Positions 24,034 to 32,486 of a stretch of 64,000 nt of DNA are shown one piece after another; position 1 is the first letter of the stretch; each line of letters starts with the position of its first letter. Source of the stretch: JBEBGV01 sp040081265 (GTDB taxonomy: Bacteria; Acidobacteriota; Vicinamibacteria; Vicinamibacterales; UBA2999); the NCBI GenBank assembly GCA_040081265.1, contig JBEBGV010000004.1, positions 1-64,000 on the forward strand, read 5' to 3'. The notes below the pieces were generated by a model. That model did not search any database and was not told where the DNA came from. It saw only the letters and a list, made by a program, of their open reading frames with translations. Both the position numbers and the translations under genes were made by a program.

Positions 24034-24042
24034 TGGCAGAAT
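24034..24042 (+). promoter_or_regulatory. Extended -10 box of kinase 3/4 operon (TGGCAGAAT)
   Basis: This matches the box before kinase 1, including flanking bases. The ATG of kinase 3 is 12 bp downstream, so the leader is only a few bases long. Confidence 0.5.
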
Positions 24043-24054
24043 TTGCCTCGACCG

Positions 24055-26796
24055 ATGCCCATCACTCCCGGCACACGTCTCGGCGTCTACGACGTGCTCG
24101 CGCAGATCGGCGAGGGCGGGATGGGGCAGGTGTATCGGGCCACCGATACGTCGCTGGGTCGCCAGGTGGCAATCAAGGTGCTGCCGGAGGCCGTGGCCGC
24201 CGACGCCGATCGGGTCGCCCGCTTCGAGCGCGAAGCGAAGACGCTGGCATCGCTGAATCATCCCAACATCGCGGCGATCTATGGGTTCGAGAAGTCCGGC
24301 GGCACGCTGGCCCTCGTGATGGAACTGGTCGAGGGCGAGGACCTGTCGGCGCTGATCGCGCGTAAGGCCGGTGTGGAAGATGGCGTACGTAGGGCGGGTC
24401 CGTCAGGACCCGCCGGCCTCCCTCTCGACGAAGCTCTCCCAATCGCGAGGCAGATCGCCGAGGCGCTCGAAGCAGCGCACGAGCAGGGCATCATCCACCG
24501 CGACCTGAAGCCTGCCAACATCAAGGTGCGTCCAGACGGCACGGTGAAGGTGCTCGATTTCGGCCTGGCGAAAGCACTCGATGCAGGGCGGGGCTTCAGC
24601 CCCGCCGGACACGCCGGGTCTCACGACCCGGCCTACGTACCTCTTTCTCAGTCTCCAACCATCACCTCGCCCGCGATGCTGACCGGCGTCGGCATGATTC
24701 TCGGCACGGCGGCCTACATGAGCCCGGAGCAGGCGCGCGGCAAGCCCGTCGATAAGCGCGCCGACATCTGGGCGTTCGGGTGTGTGCTCTACGAGATGCT
24801 GACGGGTCAGCGGGCGTTCGCCGGTGAAGATGTGGCCGACGTGTTGTCCCGCGTGTTGCAGTTGGAGCCAAGTCTTGATGCGCTTCCGCCCTCGATGCCT
24901 GTGCGCGTGAGGCAGGCGCTTCGCGTGTGCCTGCGCAAGGACTTGAGCCAACGCGCCCACGACATGGCTGACGTCAGGCTCGCGTTGGAGGGCGCGTTTG
25001 AAGTGACCGCGCCGCTGCCGACCGCGGCTGCGACGGCCCCTCCGCAGCGTGGGCGGCTCGCGTGGATGGCCTTTGTCGTTGCCATGCTCGTGGCCGCTGC
25101 GCTCGCCGTCCCGGCGTTGCGGCATCTGCGCGAAACACCGCCATCGCTGCCTGAATCGCGGCTCGACATCGTCACCCCCGCGACCAACGACCCCGCGTCA
25201 TTCGCGCTGTCGCCGGACGGACGTGCCGTCGTGTTTGTCGCCACCGGAGACGGATTGTCCCGGTTGTGGCTGCGGCGTTTGGATGAGGAGTCTGCCCGTC
25301 CGCTGGCGGGCACCGAAGGTGCGATCTATGCGTTCTGGTCACCAGACGGCCGGTCGATCGCGTTTTGTGCCGACGGCTTCCTGAAGCGTATCGATGTCGC
25401 CGGCGGCTCTCCTCGGACGTTGGCCGCGAGTATAGGTCGCGGTGGAGCGTGGAGCCCAGACGGGACCATTTTGTTTACCAGGGTCGCCAACGCCCCGCTT
25501 TTCCGAATCGGCGCGTCGGGTGCCGAACCGGTGGCGGTGACCAGGCTTGGGGTGCACACCAGCCACCGATACCCGCAGTTTCTCCCGGACGGCCGCCGCT
25601 TCGTGTTCTTTGCCGAGGGTTCTCCGGATGTGGAGGGCATCTACCTCGGGTCGCTGGACTCGTTCGAGACCACACGATTGGCCGCGGCGGACAGCGCTGG
25701 CGTCTACTCTTCAGCCGGATGGCTCTTGTTCATCCGGGCTGGTACGTTGCTGGCGCAGCGCCTCGACATCGACCGCCGCGAGCTGACGGGAGACCCGGTG
25801 GCCGTTGCGGACGCTGTGACCTTCGACAACAACATCTCTCTCGGTGCCGTGTCTGCCTCCGCAACGGGTCTGGTGGCCTACAGATCTGGTGGCGCCAGTC
25901 AGCGTCAACTGGTTTGGTTTGATCGCGCAGGCAAGGCGCTCGGGACCCTTGGTGCTCCAGACGGCGATGGGTTGTCAACGCCAGCGCTCTCCCCGGACGG
26001 TCGTCGCGCCGCAGTACACCGGACGGTCGATGGCAACGCCGACATCTGGATTCTGGAGACCGCACGCACCACACGCTTCACGTTCGACGAGGGTCTCGAG
26101 CGCTATCCCGTCTGGTCGCGAGACGGCGACCGCATCGTCTTCGATTCCAACCGAAGGGGCGTGCGCGACCTGTATGCCAGGCAGGCCAACGGCGCCGGTG
26201 GCGACCAACTGCTCGTGGCATCTGAGCAGGCCAAGTCGGCGAGCGACTGGTCTCGAGATGGCCGATTCCTCATGTTTCACGCCGCCGATTCAGAAACCGT
26301 ATTTGATCTCTGGATCTTGCCGTTGGGCGGTGACAGGAAGCCGTTCCTGTTTCTGGAGACGAAGTTCGACGAACGCCGGGGCACGTTCTCTCCCGATGGA
26401 CGCTGGGTCGCGTACATGTCGAATCAATCGGGTCAGTTCGAGATCTACCTCCGCCCCTTTCGCGGAGCGGCCTCGGCAGAGACGGACCCCCAGTGGCAGG
26501 TGTCAACGGGCGGCGGCGCCCAGCCTCGGTGGCGTAACGATGGCAGGGAGTTGTACTACGTCACGCAGGACGGCACGCTGATGGCTGTGCCAATTGGCAC
26601 CGATGACACCACCCCAGAACCCGGCGCGCCGGTCGCACTGTTTCGGCCGCGGATCCACGGAAGCGGGACAGACCTGACGGCCGGCATGCCTTATGACGTG
26701 GCGTCCGACGGTCGTTTTCTCATCGACACAGTGCTCGACCAGGGGACGTCGCCAATCACGGTCATCCAGAACTGGAGTCCCGAGGCCAAGAAGTAA
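24055..26796 (+). CDS. Ser/Thr protein kinase with PD40 propeller (kinase 3)
   Basis: This 913-aa receptor starts MPITPGTRLGVYDVLAQ and has G-loop 19-26, Lys41, His148 of HRDLKPAN and DFG Asp168. A membrane helix near 335-355 (MAFVVAMLVAAALAVPAL) precedes a propeller with ALSPDGRAVVFVATGDG, TFSPDGRWVAYMSNQSGQ and FEIYLRPF. Elements A and B are present in frame, B here opening with GCAGG instead of GTAGG. Its stop TAA overlaps the start of kinase 4 (TAATG), so the two kinases are made from one message in coupled fashion. They may act as a heteromeric pair. That is inference. Confidence 0.87.
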   Translation: MPITPGTRLGVYDVLAQIGEGGMGQVYRATDTSLGRQVAIKVLPEAVAADADRVARFEREAKTLASLNHPNIAAIYGFEKSGGTLALVMELVEGEDLSALIARKAGVEDGVRRAGPSGPAGLPLDEALPIARQIAEALEAAHEQGIIHRDLKPANIKVRPDGTVKVLDFGLAKALDAGRGFSPAGHAGSHDPAYVPLSQSPTITSPAMLTGVGMILGTAAYMSPEQARGKPVDKRADIWAFGCVLYEMLTGQRAFAGEDVADVLSRVLQLEPSLDALPPSMPVRVRQALRVCLRKDLSQRAHDMADVRLALEGAFEVTAPLPTAAATAPPQRGRLAWMAFVVAMLVAAALAVPALRHLRETPPSLPESRLDIVTPATNDPASFALSPDGRAVVFVATGDGLSRLWLRRLDEESARPLAGTEGAIYAFWSPDGRSIAFCADGFLKRIDVAGGSPRTLAASIGRGGAWSPDGTILFTRVANAPLFRIGASGAEPVAVTRLGVHTSHRYPQFLPDGRRFVFFAEGSPDVEGIYLGSLDSFETTRLAAADSAGVYSSAGWLLFIRAGTLLAQRLDIDRRELTGDPVAVADAVTFDNNISLGAVSASATGLVAYRSGGASQRQLVWFDRAGKALGTLGAPDGDGLSTPALSPDGRRAAVHRTVDGNADIWILETARTTRFTFDEGLERYPVWSRDGDRIVFDSNRRGVRDLYARQANGAGGDQLLVASEQAKSASDWSRDGRFLMFHAADSETVFDLWILPLGGDRKPFLFLETKFDERRGTFSPDGRWVAYMSNQSGQFEIYLRPFRGAASAETDPQWQVSTGGGAQPRWRNDGRELYYVTQDGTLMAVPIGTDDTTPEPGAPVALFRPRIHGSGTDLTAGMPYDVASDGRFLIDTVLDQGTSPITVIQNWSPEAKK
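24385..24414. repeat. Palindromic element A in kinase 3
   Basis: GTACGTAG is followed by GGCGGGTCC-GTCA-GGACCCGCC (24393-24401 and 24406-24414). It encodes V-R-R-A-G-P-S-G-P-A-G in frame. Confidence 0.75.
24583..24636. repeat. Palindromic element B in kinase 3 activation loop
   Basis: It is 54 bp and in frame. The first base pair of the closing stem is lost (GCAGG against CCTAC), while both internal hairpins are intact. Confidence 0.8.
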
Positions 26797-29501
26797 TGGC
26801 GCTCACGCCCGGCACGCGCCTCGGCGTCTACGAAGTCCTCGCGCAGATCGGCGAGGGCGGGATGGGGCAGGTGGATCGGGCCACCGATACGTCGCTGGGT
26901 CGCCAAGTGGCAATCAAGGTGCTGCCGGAGGCCGTGGCCGCCGACGCCGATCGGGTCGCCCGCTTCGAGCGGGAAGCGAAGACGCTGGCATCGCTGAACC
27001 ATCCGAACATCGCCGCCATCTACGGCCTGGAAGACGCCGACGGCATCAAGGCCCTGGTGATGGAACTGGTCGAGGGCGACGACCTGTCGGCGCTGATCGC
27101 GCGTAAGGCCGTTGTGGACGATGGCGTACGTAGGGCGGGTCCGTCAGGACCCGCCGGCCTCCCTCTCGACGAAGCACTTCCGATCGCGAGACAGATCGCC
27201 GAGGCGCTCGAAGCGGCGCACGAGCAGGGCATCATCCACCGCGACCTGAAGCCCGCGAACATCAAGGTGCGTCCAGACGGCACGGTGAAGGTGCTCGATT
27301 TCGGCCTGGCGAAGGCGATGGAAAATGTAGGGCGGGGCTTCAGCCCCGCCGGACACGCCGGGTCTAACGACCCGGCCTACGTACCCCATTCTCAGGCCCC
27401 AACCATCACGTCACCCGCGCTGCTGACCGGCGCCGGGATGATTCTCGGCACCGCGGCGTACATGAGTCCAGAGCAGGCGCGTGGCAAGACGGTGGACAAG
27501 CGAGCCGACATCTGGGCCTTCGGCGCGGTGCTGTTCGAGATGCTGAGCGGGACGCGCCCGTTTGAGGGCGACGACATCGCCGAGACGATCGGGGCAGTCA
27601 TTCACAAGGAACCGGTGTGGTCACGGCTGCCTGCGGCGACGCCTGCGACGATCCGCACGGTGCTGCAGCGGTGCCTGCAGAAGGACCCGAGACAGCGCCT
27701 TCGCGACATCGGTGACGTGCGCCTTGCCCTGGATGGTGCGTTCGACGTTGCGCCGTCGATGGCAGCGCCACCGGCACCAGCGAAACGGCGCACCCTCGAG
27801 GTCGTCGCCTGGTCGATTGCTGCCGTGACTTCAGTGCTGGCGGCTGTAGCGCTGACAGGCAACTACGCACGTTCCGCACCTGAGCCGCCTCGCCTGATTG
27901 CGCTTTCCGTCGACCCTCCGAGCGGCAGCGAGTTCACAGGCCCTGGGTCGCCCGGGATGACGCTGTCCCCTGACGGGCGTTCGCTCGCGTTTTTATCTTC
28001 GAAGGCCGGCACCGTGCGGCTGTGGCTGCGCACACTCGACGCAGTGGACCCGGTCGAACTCGAGGGGACAGATGGTGCGGTCAATCCCTTCTGGTCTCCG
28101 GACGGACGCAATATCGGATTCTTTGCCGACGGGAGGCTGAAGCGGATTCCCGTGGCGGGCGGGGCGCCGACGATCGTGTGCCAGACCCCTGGTGCACTTG
28201 GTGGTGCGTGGAACCAGGACGGCATCATCCTGTTTGGTCAGCCCGAAGGCGGGCTGATGCGCGTGTCGGCCGCCGGCGGTACGCCCGTCGCGGCCACCAG
28301 GCTGGAGGAAGGCACCGTGTACTCGCATCGGTGGCCGCAGTTCCTTCCAGGTGGCCGGCGTTTCATCTACACCAGCGCCGGCACGAGCCGCGATGTCCAC
28401 CTGGCTTCACTGGACTCCGAGGAGGTGCAGTCGCTGGGTCTCAGCGACGCGGTGCGCGCACACTATGCCGCGCCGGATCGCCTGCTGTTCGTCCGACAGG
28501 GTGCCTTGTTCGCGCAGCCGTTTGAAGAGCGTACCGGCAGGCTCTTTGGCGAGCCAACACAGGTTGCCGACAACCTGGGCGTCAATACGAATGGGTCCGC
28601 CGCGCTTGCCGTATCGGCCGCGGGGACGATCGCTTACCGCAGCTCATCCCTGCCGACGACCCAGCTCACTTGGCTCAGTCGCGATGGACGTTTGATAGGC
28701 ACCATCGGGGATCCCGGGCCATGGCTGCAGCTGTCGCTATCGCCGAATGGCAGACAAGTAGCGGTGCAGCGCGGTCTTGGACCACCGTCTGAAATCTGGC
28801 TGGTGGGGGCTGAGCGCGGGGCCGCAACACGCTTCCTGTTTGGAGGCGGCGAGGCCGGTCCCACGTGGTCGGCCGACAGCAGCGAACTGCTGTACTACCG
28901 GTCTGGAGGAGGCGGGTCGTCCGAGTTCTGGCGCCGCGCCGTGGCCTCGGCGGAAGCCCGTTCGCTGGCATCGGTGCCCGGCACACCGATTCTCGAGGAC
29001 TGGTCGCGCGATGGACGCTATCTGCTCTACGTGCTCAGCGGCTTGTCCGCGCTGCCGCTTGATGGAGACCGCACGCCGATACGAGTGTCCAGCGCGGGTG
29101 ACGAAGCCCAGTTCTCTCCCGATGGGCGGTGGGTTTCTTACAACTCCAGCGACTCCGGACGGTCCGAGGTGTACCTTCAGCCGTTTCCCGGCCCGGGGGA
29201 GCGACTGCGTCTATCGACCAGCGGCGGAAGCCAGCCCAAGTGGCGGGCCGATGGCCGGGAGCTGTTCTACCTGACTCCCGACGGGGCCATGATGTCGGTC
29301 GAGCTCACTCGCGGCGACTCGATCGTGCCCGGCACACCGAAGGTGCTGTTCCAGACCCCGATCGGTGTGGTGGGCACTTTCGCGGATCAGTACGCCGTGA
29401 CCGGTGATGGCCAGCGGTTCCTGCTGCTGGCGCCAGCCGTCAACACCCGCCCATCGCCCGTCGTCGTGCTCGTGAACTGGACGAGCGGCTTGACGCCATG
29501 A
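26796..29501 (+). CDS. Ser/Thr protein kinase with PD40 propeller (kinase 4)
   Basis: This 901-aa receptor, coupled to kinase 3, starts MALTPGTRLGVYEVLAQIG. The G-loop region reads GQVDRATD where the other three have GQVYRATD. Lys41, His148 and DFG Asp168 are intact. Helix IYGLEDADGIKALVMELVEG differs from the F-E-K-S-G-G version of kinases 1-3, so this head is the most diverged. A membrane helix near 336-356 is followed by a propeller with TLSPDGRSLAFLSSKAG and VSYNSSDSGRSEVYLQPF. Elements A and B are present. The sensor differs strongly from its partner, so the two probably detect different ligands. Confidence 0.87.
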   Translation: MALTPGTRLGVYEVLAQIGEGGMGQVDRATDTSLGRQVAIKVLPEAVAADADRVARFEREAKTLASLNHPNIAAIYGLEDADGIKALVMELVEGDDLSALIARKAVVDDGVRRAGPSGPAGLPLDEALPIARQIAEALEAAHEQGIIHRDLKPANIKVRPDGTVKVLDFGLAKAMENVGRGFSPAGHAGSNDPAYVPHSQAPTITSPALLTGAGMILGTAAYMSPEQARGKTVDKRADIWAFGAVLFEMLSGTRPFEGDDIAETIGAVIHKEPVWSRLPAATPATIRTVLQRCLQKDPRQRLRDIGDVRLALDGAFDVAPSMAAPPAPAKRRTLEVVAWSIAAVTSVLAAVALTGNYARSAPEPPRLIALSVDPPSGSEFTGPGSPGMTLSPDGRSLAFLSSKAGTVRLWLRTLDAVDPVELEGTDGAVNPFWSPDGRNIGFFADGRLKRIPVAGGAPTIVCQTPGALGGAWNQDGIILFGQPEGGLMRVSAAGGTPVAATRLEEGTVYSHRWPQFLPGGRRFIYTSAGTSRDVHLASLDSEEVQSLGLSDAVRAHYAAPDRLLFVRQGALFAQPFEERTGRLFGEPTQVADNLGVNTNGSAALAVSAAGTIAYRSSSLPTTQLTWLSRDGRLIGTIGDPGPWLQLSLSPNGRQVAVQRGLGPPSEIWLVGAERGAATRFLFGGGEAGPTWSADSSELLYYRSGGGGSSEFWRRAVASAEARSLASVPGTPILEDWSRDGRYLLYVLSGLSALPLDGDRTPIRVSSAGDEAQFSPDGRWVSYNSSDSGRSEVYLQPFPGPGERLRLSTSGGSQPKWRADGRELFYLTPDGAMMSVELTRGDSIVPGTPKVLFQTPIGVVGTFADQYAVTGDGQRFLLLAPAVNTRPSPVVVLVNWTSGLTP
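27126..27155. repeat. Palindromic element A in kinase 4
   Basis: The hairpin GGCGGGTCC-GTCA-GGACCCGCC occupies 27134-27142 and 27147-27155, preceded by GTACGTAG. It is in frame. Confidence 0.75.
27327..27380. repeat. Palindromic element B in kinase 4 activation loop
   Basis: It is 54 bp and in frame. The second loop reads TAAC instead of TCAC (Ser-Asn instead of Ser-His), while the stems are unchanged. Confidence 0.8.
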
Positions 29502-29549
29502 CGGGTCAATACAGTCGCGACTCTCGAACTCTCCATTCCCCGAGGTGGG

Positions 29550-30764
29550 TTAGAACGATTCGAACGCCAGATACGCGTAGACGACGAGCGCCGCGCCGAG
29601 GGCGAAGTTCAGCAGAGGGCCGCTGCGCGTGCCGGCGGGCATCAGCCGGCGCGAGTTGTTCATCCACAGCAGGGTGGAGATGACGAAGGGGAAGAAGAGC
29701 GCGCCGACCACCGTGTAGGCAAAGACCAGGCGCACCGGGCGCTGGACGAACAGGGCCGAGATGGCGGCCAGCGTCAGGTAGGCCGCCCAGGCGCGGTAGG
29801 CGGCGCCGCGCTGACCGGTCGGCCGCCGGCGCCGCCACACGTGAATCCAGTCGTCGAACAGGAATGGCACCCCGTGCCAGACGCCGAGCACAGACGAGTA
29901 CGCGGCGCCCCAGAACCCCAGCAGGAACAGGGCGCGGCCGATCGGGCCAGTCTCGGCGCCGATGCGGTCGGCCAGCAGTAGCGCCAGCCGCGGCCCCTGG
30001 TCCAGAATCTGCCCCTCCCAGTTGATCTGCGTGGACAGGAACATCATCGCCAGCCCGAAGCAGAACGCCAGGCCGAACGACACGGCCAGGTCGATGCGCG
30101 CCGAGCCGAGGCGATCGCGCCCCTGCCATCCCTGCTCGCGCATCCAGTAGCCGTACGACAGCACGGTGACCGTGCCGCCAATGCCGCCGATGATCGACAG
30201 CACGTAGGACGTCGAGAGCGGCGACGAGGCGGCAATGCCGTCCCAGTCGGCGCCGGTGCGGAAGATGATGAGCAGGATCGTCAGCAGCAGCGATCCGAAC
30301 ATCAGGGCGATGAACACCTTCATCACCTCGACCAGCTGCTGGTAGCGCCCGAACCAGACCATCACGAACGCGGCGAGGGCGTGGATGACGACCCAGGCGG
30401 ACAACGGCACGGCCGGGATCACGGCCGCCGGCGCCAGGGCGCTCGCGGCGACGAGCGCGGCCGAGACGAAATAGCTCCAGGTGATGAAGTAGAGGAAGAA
30501 CGCCAGCACCGCCACCCGCGGCAGGTGATCGCGCCACCCTTCGATCAGCGACCCGCCGGTGACCAGCTGCCAGCGCGCGATCCCCTCGGTGACGACGAAC
30601 TTGACGAGCACGCCGCCGGCCAGCGCCCAGACGAGCGTCAACCCGTACTCGGCGCCCGAGATGGTCGCCGACACCATGTCGCCGACGCCAATGCCTGTGG
30701 CCGCCAGGATGATGCCGGGACCGAGGTTGGCGCGGAAGCGGTCGAGGCGAGATTGGGTGTCCAT
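29550..30764 (-). CDS. Nramp-like metal transporter family protein
   Basis: The 404-aa protein has about eleven membrane helices. It begins MDTQSRLDRFRANLGPGI and continues ILAATGIGVGDMVSATISGA. Classical Nramp transporters carry D-P-G-N in the first helix, where the metal binds. Here the corresponding place reads G-V-G-D-M. Other family features are kept, for example GGIGGTVTVLSYGYWMREQ in helix 6 and the later LGFWGAAYSSVLG. The altered metal motif points to Nramp-related transporters with a changed or unknown substrate rather than a Mn/Fe importer. It ends 48 bp from the convergent kinase 4. Confidence 0.75.
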   Translation of the reverse strand: MDTQSRLDRFRANLGPGIILAATGIGVGDMVSATISGAEYGLTLVWALAGGVLVKFVVTEGIARWQLVTGGSLIEGWRDHLPRVAVLAFFLYFITWSYFVSAALVAASALAPAAVIPAVPLSAWVVIHALAAFVMVWFGRYQQLVEVMKVFIALMFGSLLLTILLIIFRTGADWDGIAASSPLSTSYVLSIIGGIGGTVTVLSYGYWMREQGWQGRDRLGSARIDLAVSFGLAFCFGLAMMFLSTQINWEGQILDQGPRLALLLADRIGAETGPIGRALFLLGFWGAAYSSVLGVWHGVPFLFDDWIHVWRRRRPTGQRGAAYRAWAAYLTLAAISALFVQRPVRLVFAYTVVGALFFPFVISTLLWMNNSRRLMPAGTRSGPLLNFALGAALVVYAYLAFESF

Positions 30765-30905
30765 CCGCGAACGAAATGATACGCGGGTATGTTTCTTTCG
30801 GCCCAATCTGCCAGCCGGTAAACGTCCCGGCCCTGCCCGACATATCCAGTCCTCAGGAGAGGACCCCTCTGGTCCTTCAACTTTCAACAGATCTGGAGGC
30901 AAGTA

Positions 30906-32393
30906 ATGCTGAGGAAATTATGTGTCGCCGCGCTACTCCTGACCGCGTTGTCGGCAGGCACGGCGGCGCAGAACAACGCCGCTCAAGCTGTCGCCGCCGC
31001 GTCCAAGGCGATGGGCGCCGACACCCTGAATGCGATCACGTTCTCCGGCACGGCCCGCAACGGGCAGTTTGGCCAGAGCAAGCTGATCGCCCAGCCGATG
31101 GCGCCGATCAACACCACGGTCGTGACGCAGTACACGCGCACCGTCACCTTCGCGCCGACCGCCATGGGCCTCGTGTCGCGCGCGACCGGCCCGACCCAGC
31201 CGCCGACGGTCCCCGGCATTCCCGCGCCCATGCCCGGAGTCTTCAACCAGAACATCAACGCGGCGCAGGCGAGCGGCCAGTGGGCGCAGGCGCTCAACAT
31301 CTGGCTGACCCCGTGGGGGTGCCTCAAGGGCGCGGCGGCCAACAACGCCACTGTCAGTGCCCAGGGTGGCAATCAGCTGGTGACCTGGTCGCCGGCGACC
31401 TTCAAGTCACCCTCGGGACAGATGTATTCGGTGACCTGCACGATCAACAACCAGAACCTCGTGACCAAGACTGAGACGCGCGTCGAGAACACCGTCGTCG
31501 GCGATCTGCTCGTCGAGTTCGACTACTCCAACTATCGGAACCTCAACGGCGTGCAGGTGCCAGGCCGCATGGTCCAACGGCAGGCCGGCATGGAGACGTT
31601 TAACGCCGATATCACCGCTGCGACCGCGAATCCGGCGAACCTGGCCGAGCTGCTCACGCCGCCGGCCGCGCCGGCCGGTGGTCCGGGTGGTCCTCCTCCA
31701 GCCGCGCCCCAGCAGGCCGCCGGCCCGGCGGTTGAACGGCTCGGCGAAGGCGTCTTCAAGATCGGTGGCAACCACACGGCGCTTGCCGTGGACATGGGCG
31801 ATCACATCCTCGTGGTCGAGAGCGGTCAGAGCGATGCGCGCGGCATGGCGGTGATGGCCGCGGCCAAGCAGGCGATTCCGAACAAGCCGATCCGGTTCGT
31901 CGTCAACTCGCACCCGCACTTCGATCATGGGAGCGGCCTGCGGGCCGCCGCGGCCGAAGGCGCGACGATCCTGATGGGGCAGGCAGACGCGGCGACGATG
32001 CAGCGCCTGCTGTCGCTGCCCTCGACCCTGAGCGGCGACAGCCTCTCGAAGCAGCCGAACCGCCGCGTCACCGTGCAGGGGATCGGCGATCGAGAGATTC
32101 GCCGCGGTACCAACGGCAAGGTGGTCGAGATTCACCGCATCACCGACGGCCCGCACAACGACAGCCAGGTGCTGGTCTATCTGCCGGCCGAGCGAGTCAT
32201 CCACACGGCGGACGTACCGGTCGCGGGGACGCCGAACCCGAACCAGCGCCTGTTGTTGAGCGCCGCGCTGGCGACCATACAGCGGCTGAACCTGCAGTGG
32301 GATTCGATGATCCCGTCGCATCCGACCAACCCCGAACGGGTGGTACCGCGGGCCGAAATCCAGATGCTGAACACCGCGCCCGCATCGAACTGA
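30906..32393 (+). CDS. Secreted MBL-fold hydrolase with N-terminal extra domain
   Basis: This 495-aa protein starts MLRKLCVAALLLTALSAGTA with a signal peptide. Residues 25-240 form an extra beta-rich domain. A Pro/Gly/Ala linker (AAPAGGPGGPPPAAP) follows, then an MBL domain with an intact site: VVNSHPHFDHGSGL (H-x-H-x-D-H), DGPHNDSQVLVYLP, IHTADVPV and SHPTNP. It should bind two zinc ions in the periplasm. Unlike the degenerate MBL-like protein at 19732-20685, all ligands are present. GGAGG lies 5 bp before the ATG. The substrate is unknown. Confidence 0.8.
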   Translation: MLRKLCVAALLLTALSAGTAAQNNAAQAVAAASKAMGADTLNAITFSGTARNGQFGQSKLIAQPMAPINTTVVTQYTRTVTFAPTAMGLVSRATGPTQPPTVPGIPAPMPGVFNQNINAAQASGQWAQALNIWLTPWGCLKGAAANNATVSAQGGNQLVTWSPATFKSPSGQMYSVTCTINNQNLVTKTETRVENTVVGDLLVEFDYSNYRNLNGVQVPGRMVQRQAGMETFNADITAATANPANLAELLTPPAAPAGGPGGPPPAAPQQAAGPAVERLGEGVFKIGGNHTALAVDMGDHILVVESGQSDARGMAVMAAAKQAIPNKPIRFVVNSHPHFDHGSGLRAAAAEGATILMGQADAATMQRLLSLPSTLSGDSLSKQPNRRVTVQGIGDREIRRGTNGKVVEIHRITDGPHNDSQVLVYLPAERVIHTADVPVAGTPNPNQRLLLSAALATIQRLNLQWDSMIPSHPTNPERVVPRAEIQMLNTAPASN

Positions 32394-32486
32394 CCTCGAG
32401 TACGTCACGGCAGGCATGGCCTTCACAGGCCGTGCCTGCCCGCGACGTTTCCTACACCGGTGGCTGCGATACCCTGAAGAGTATCG

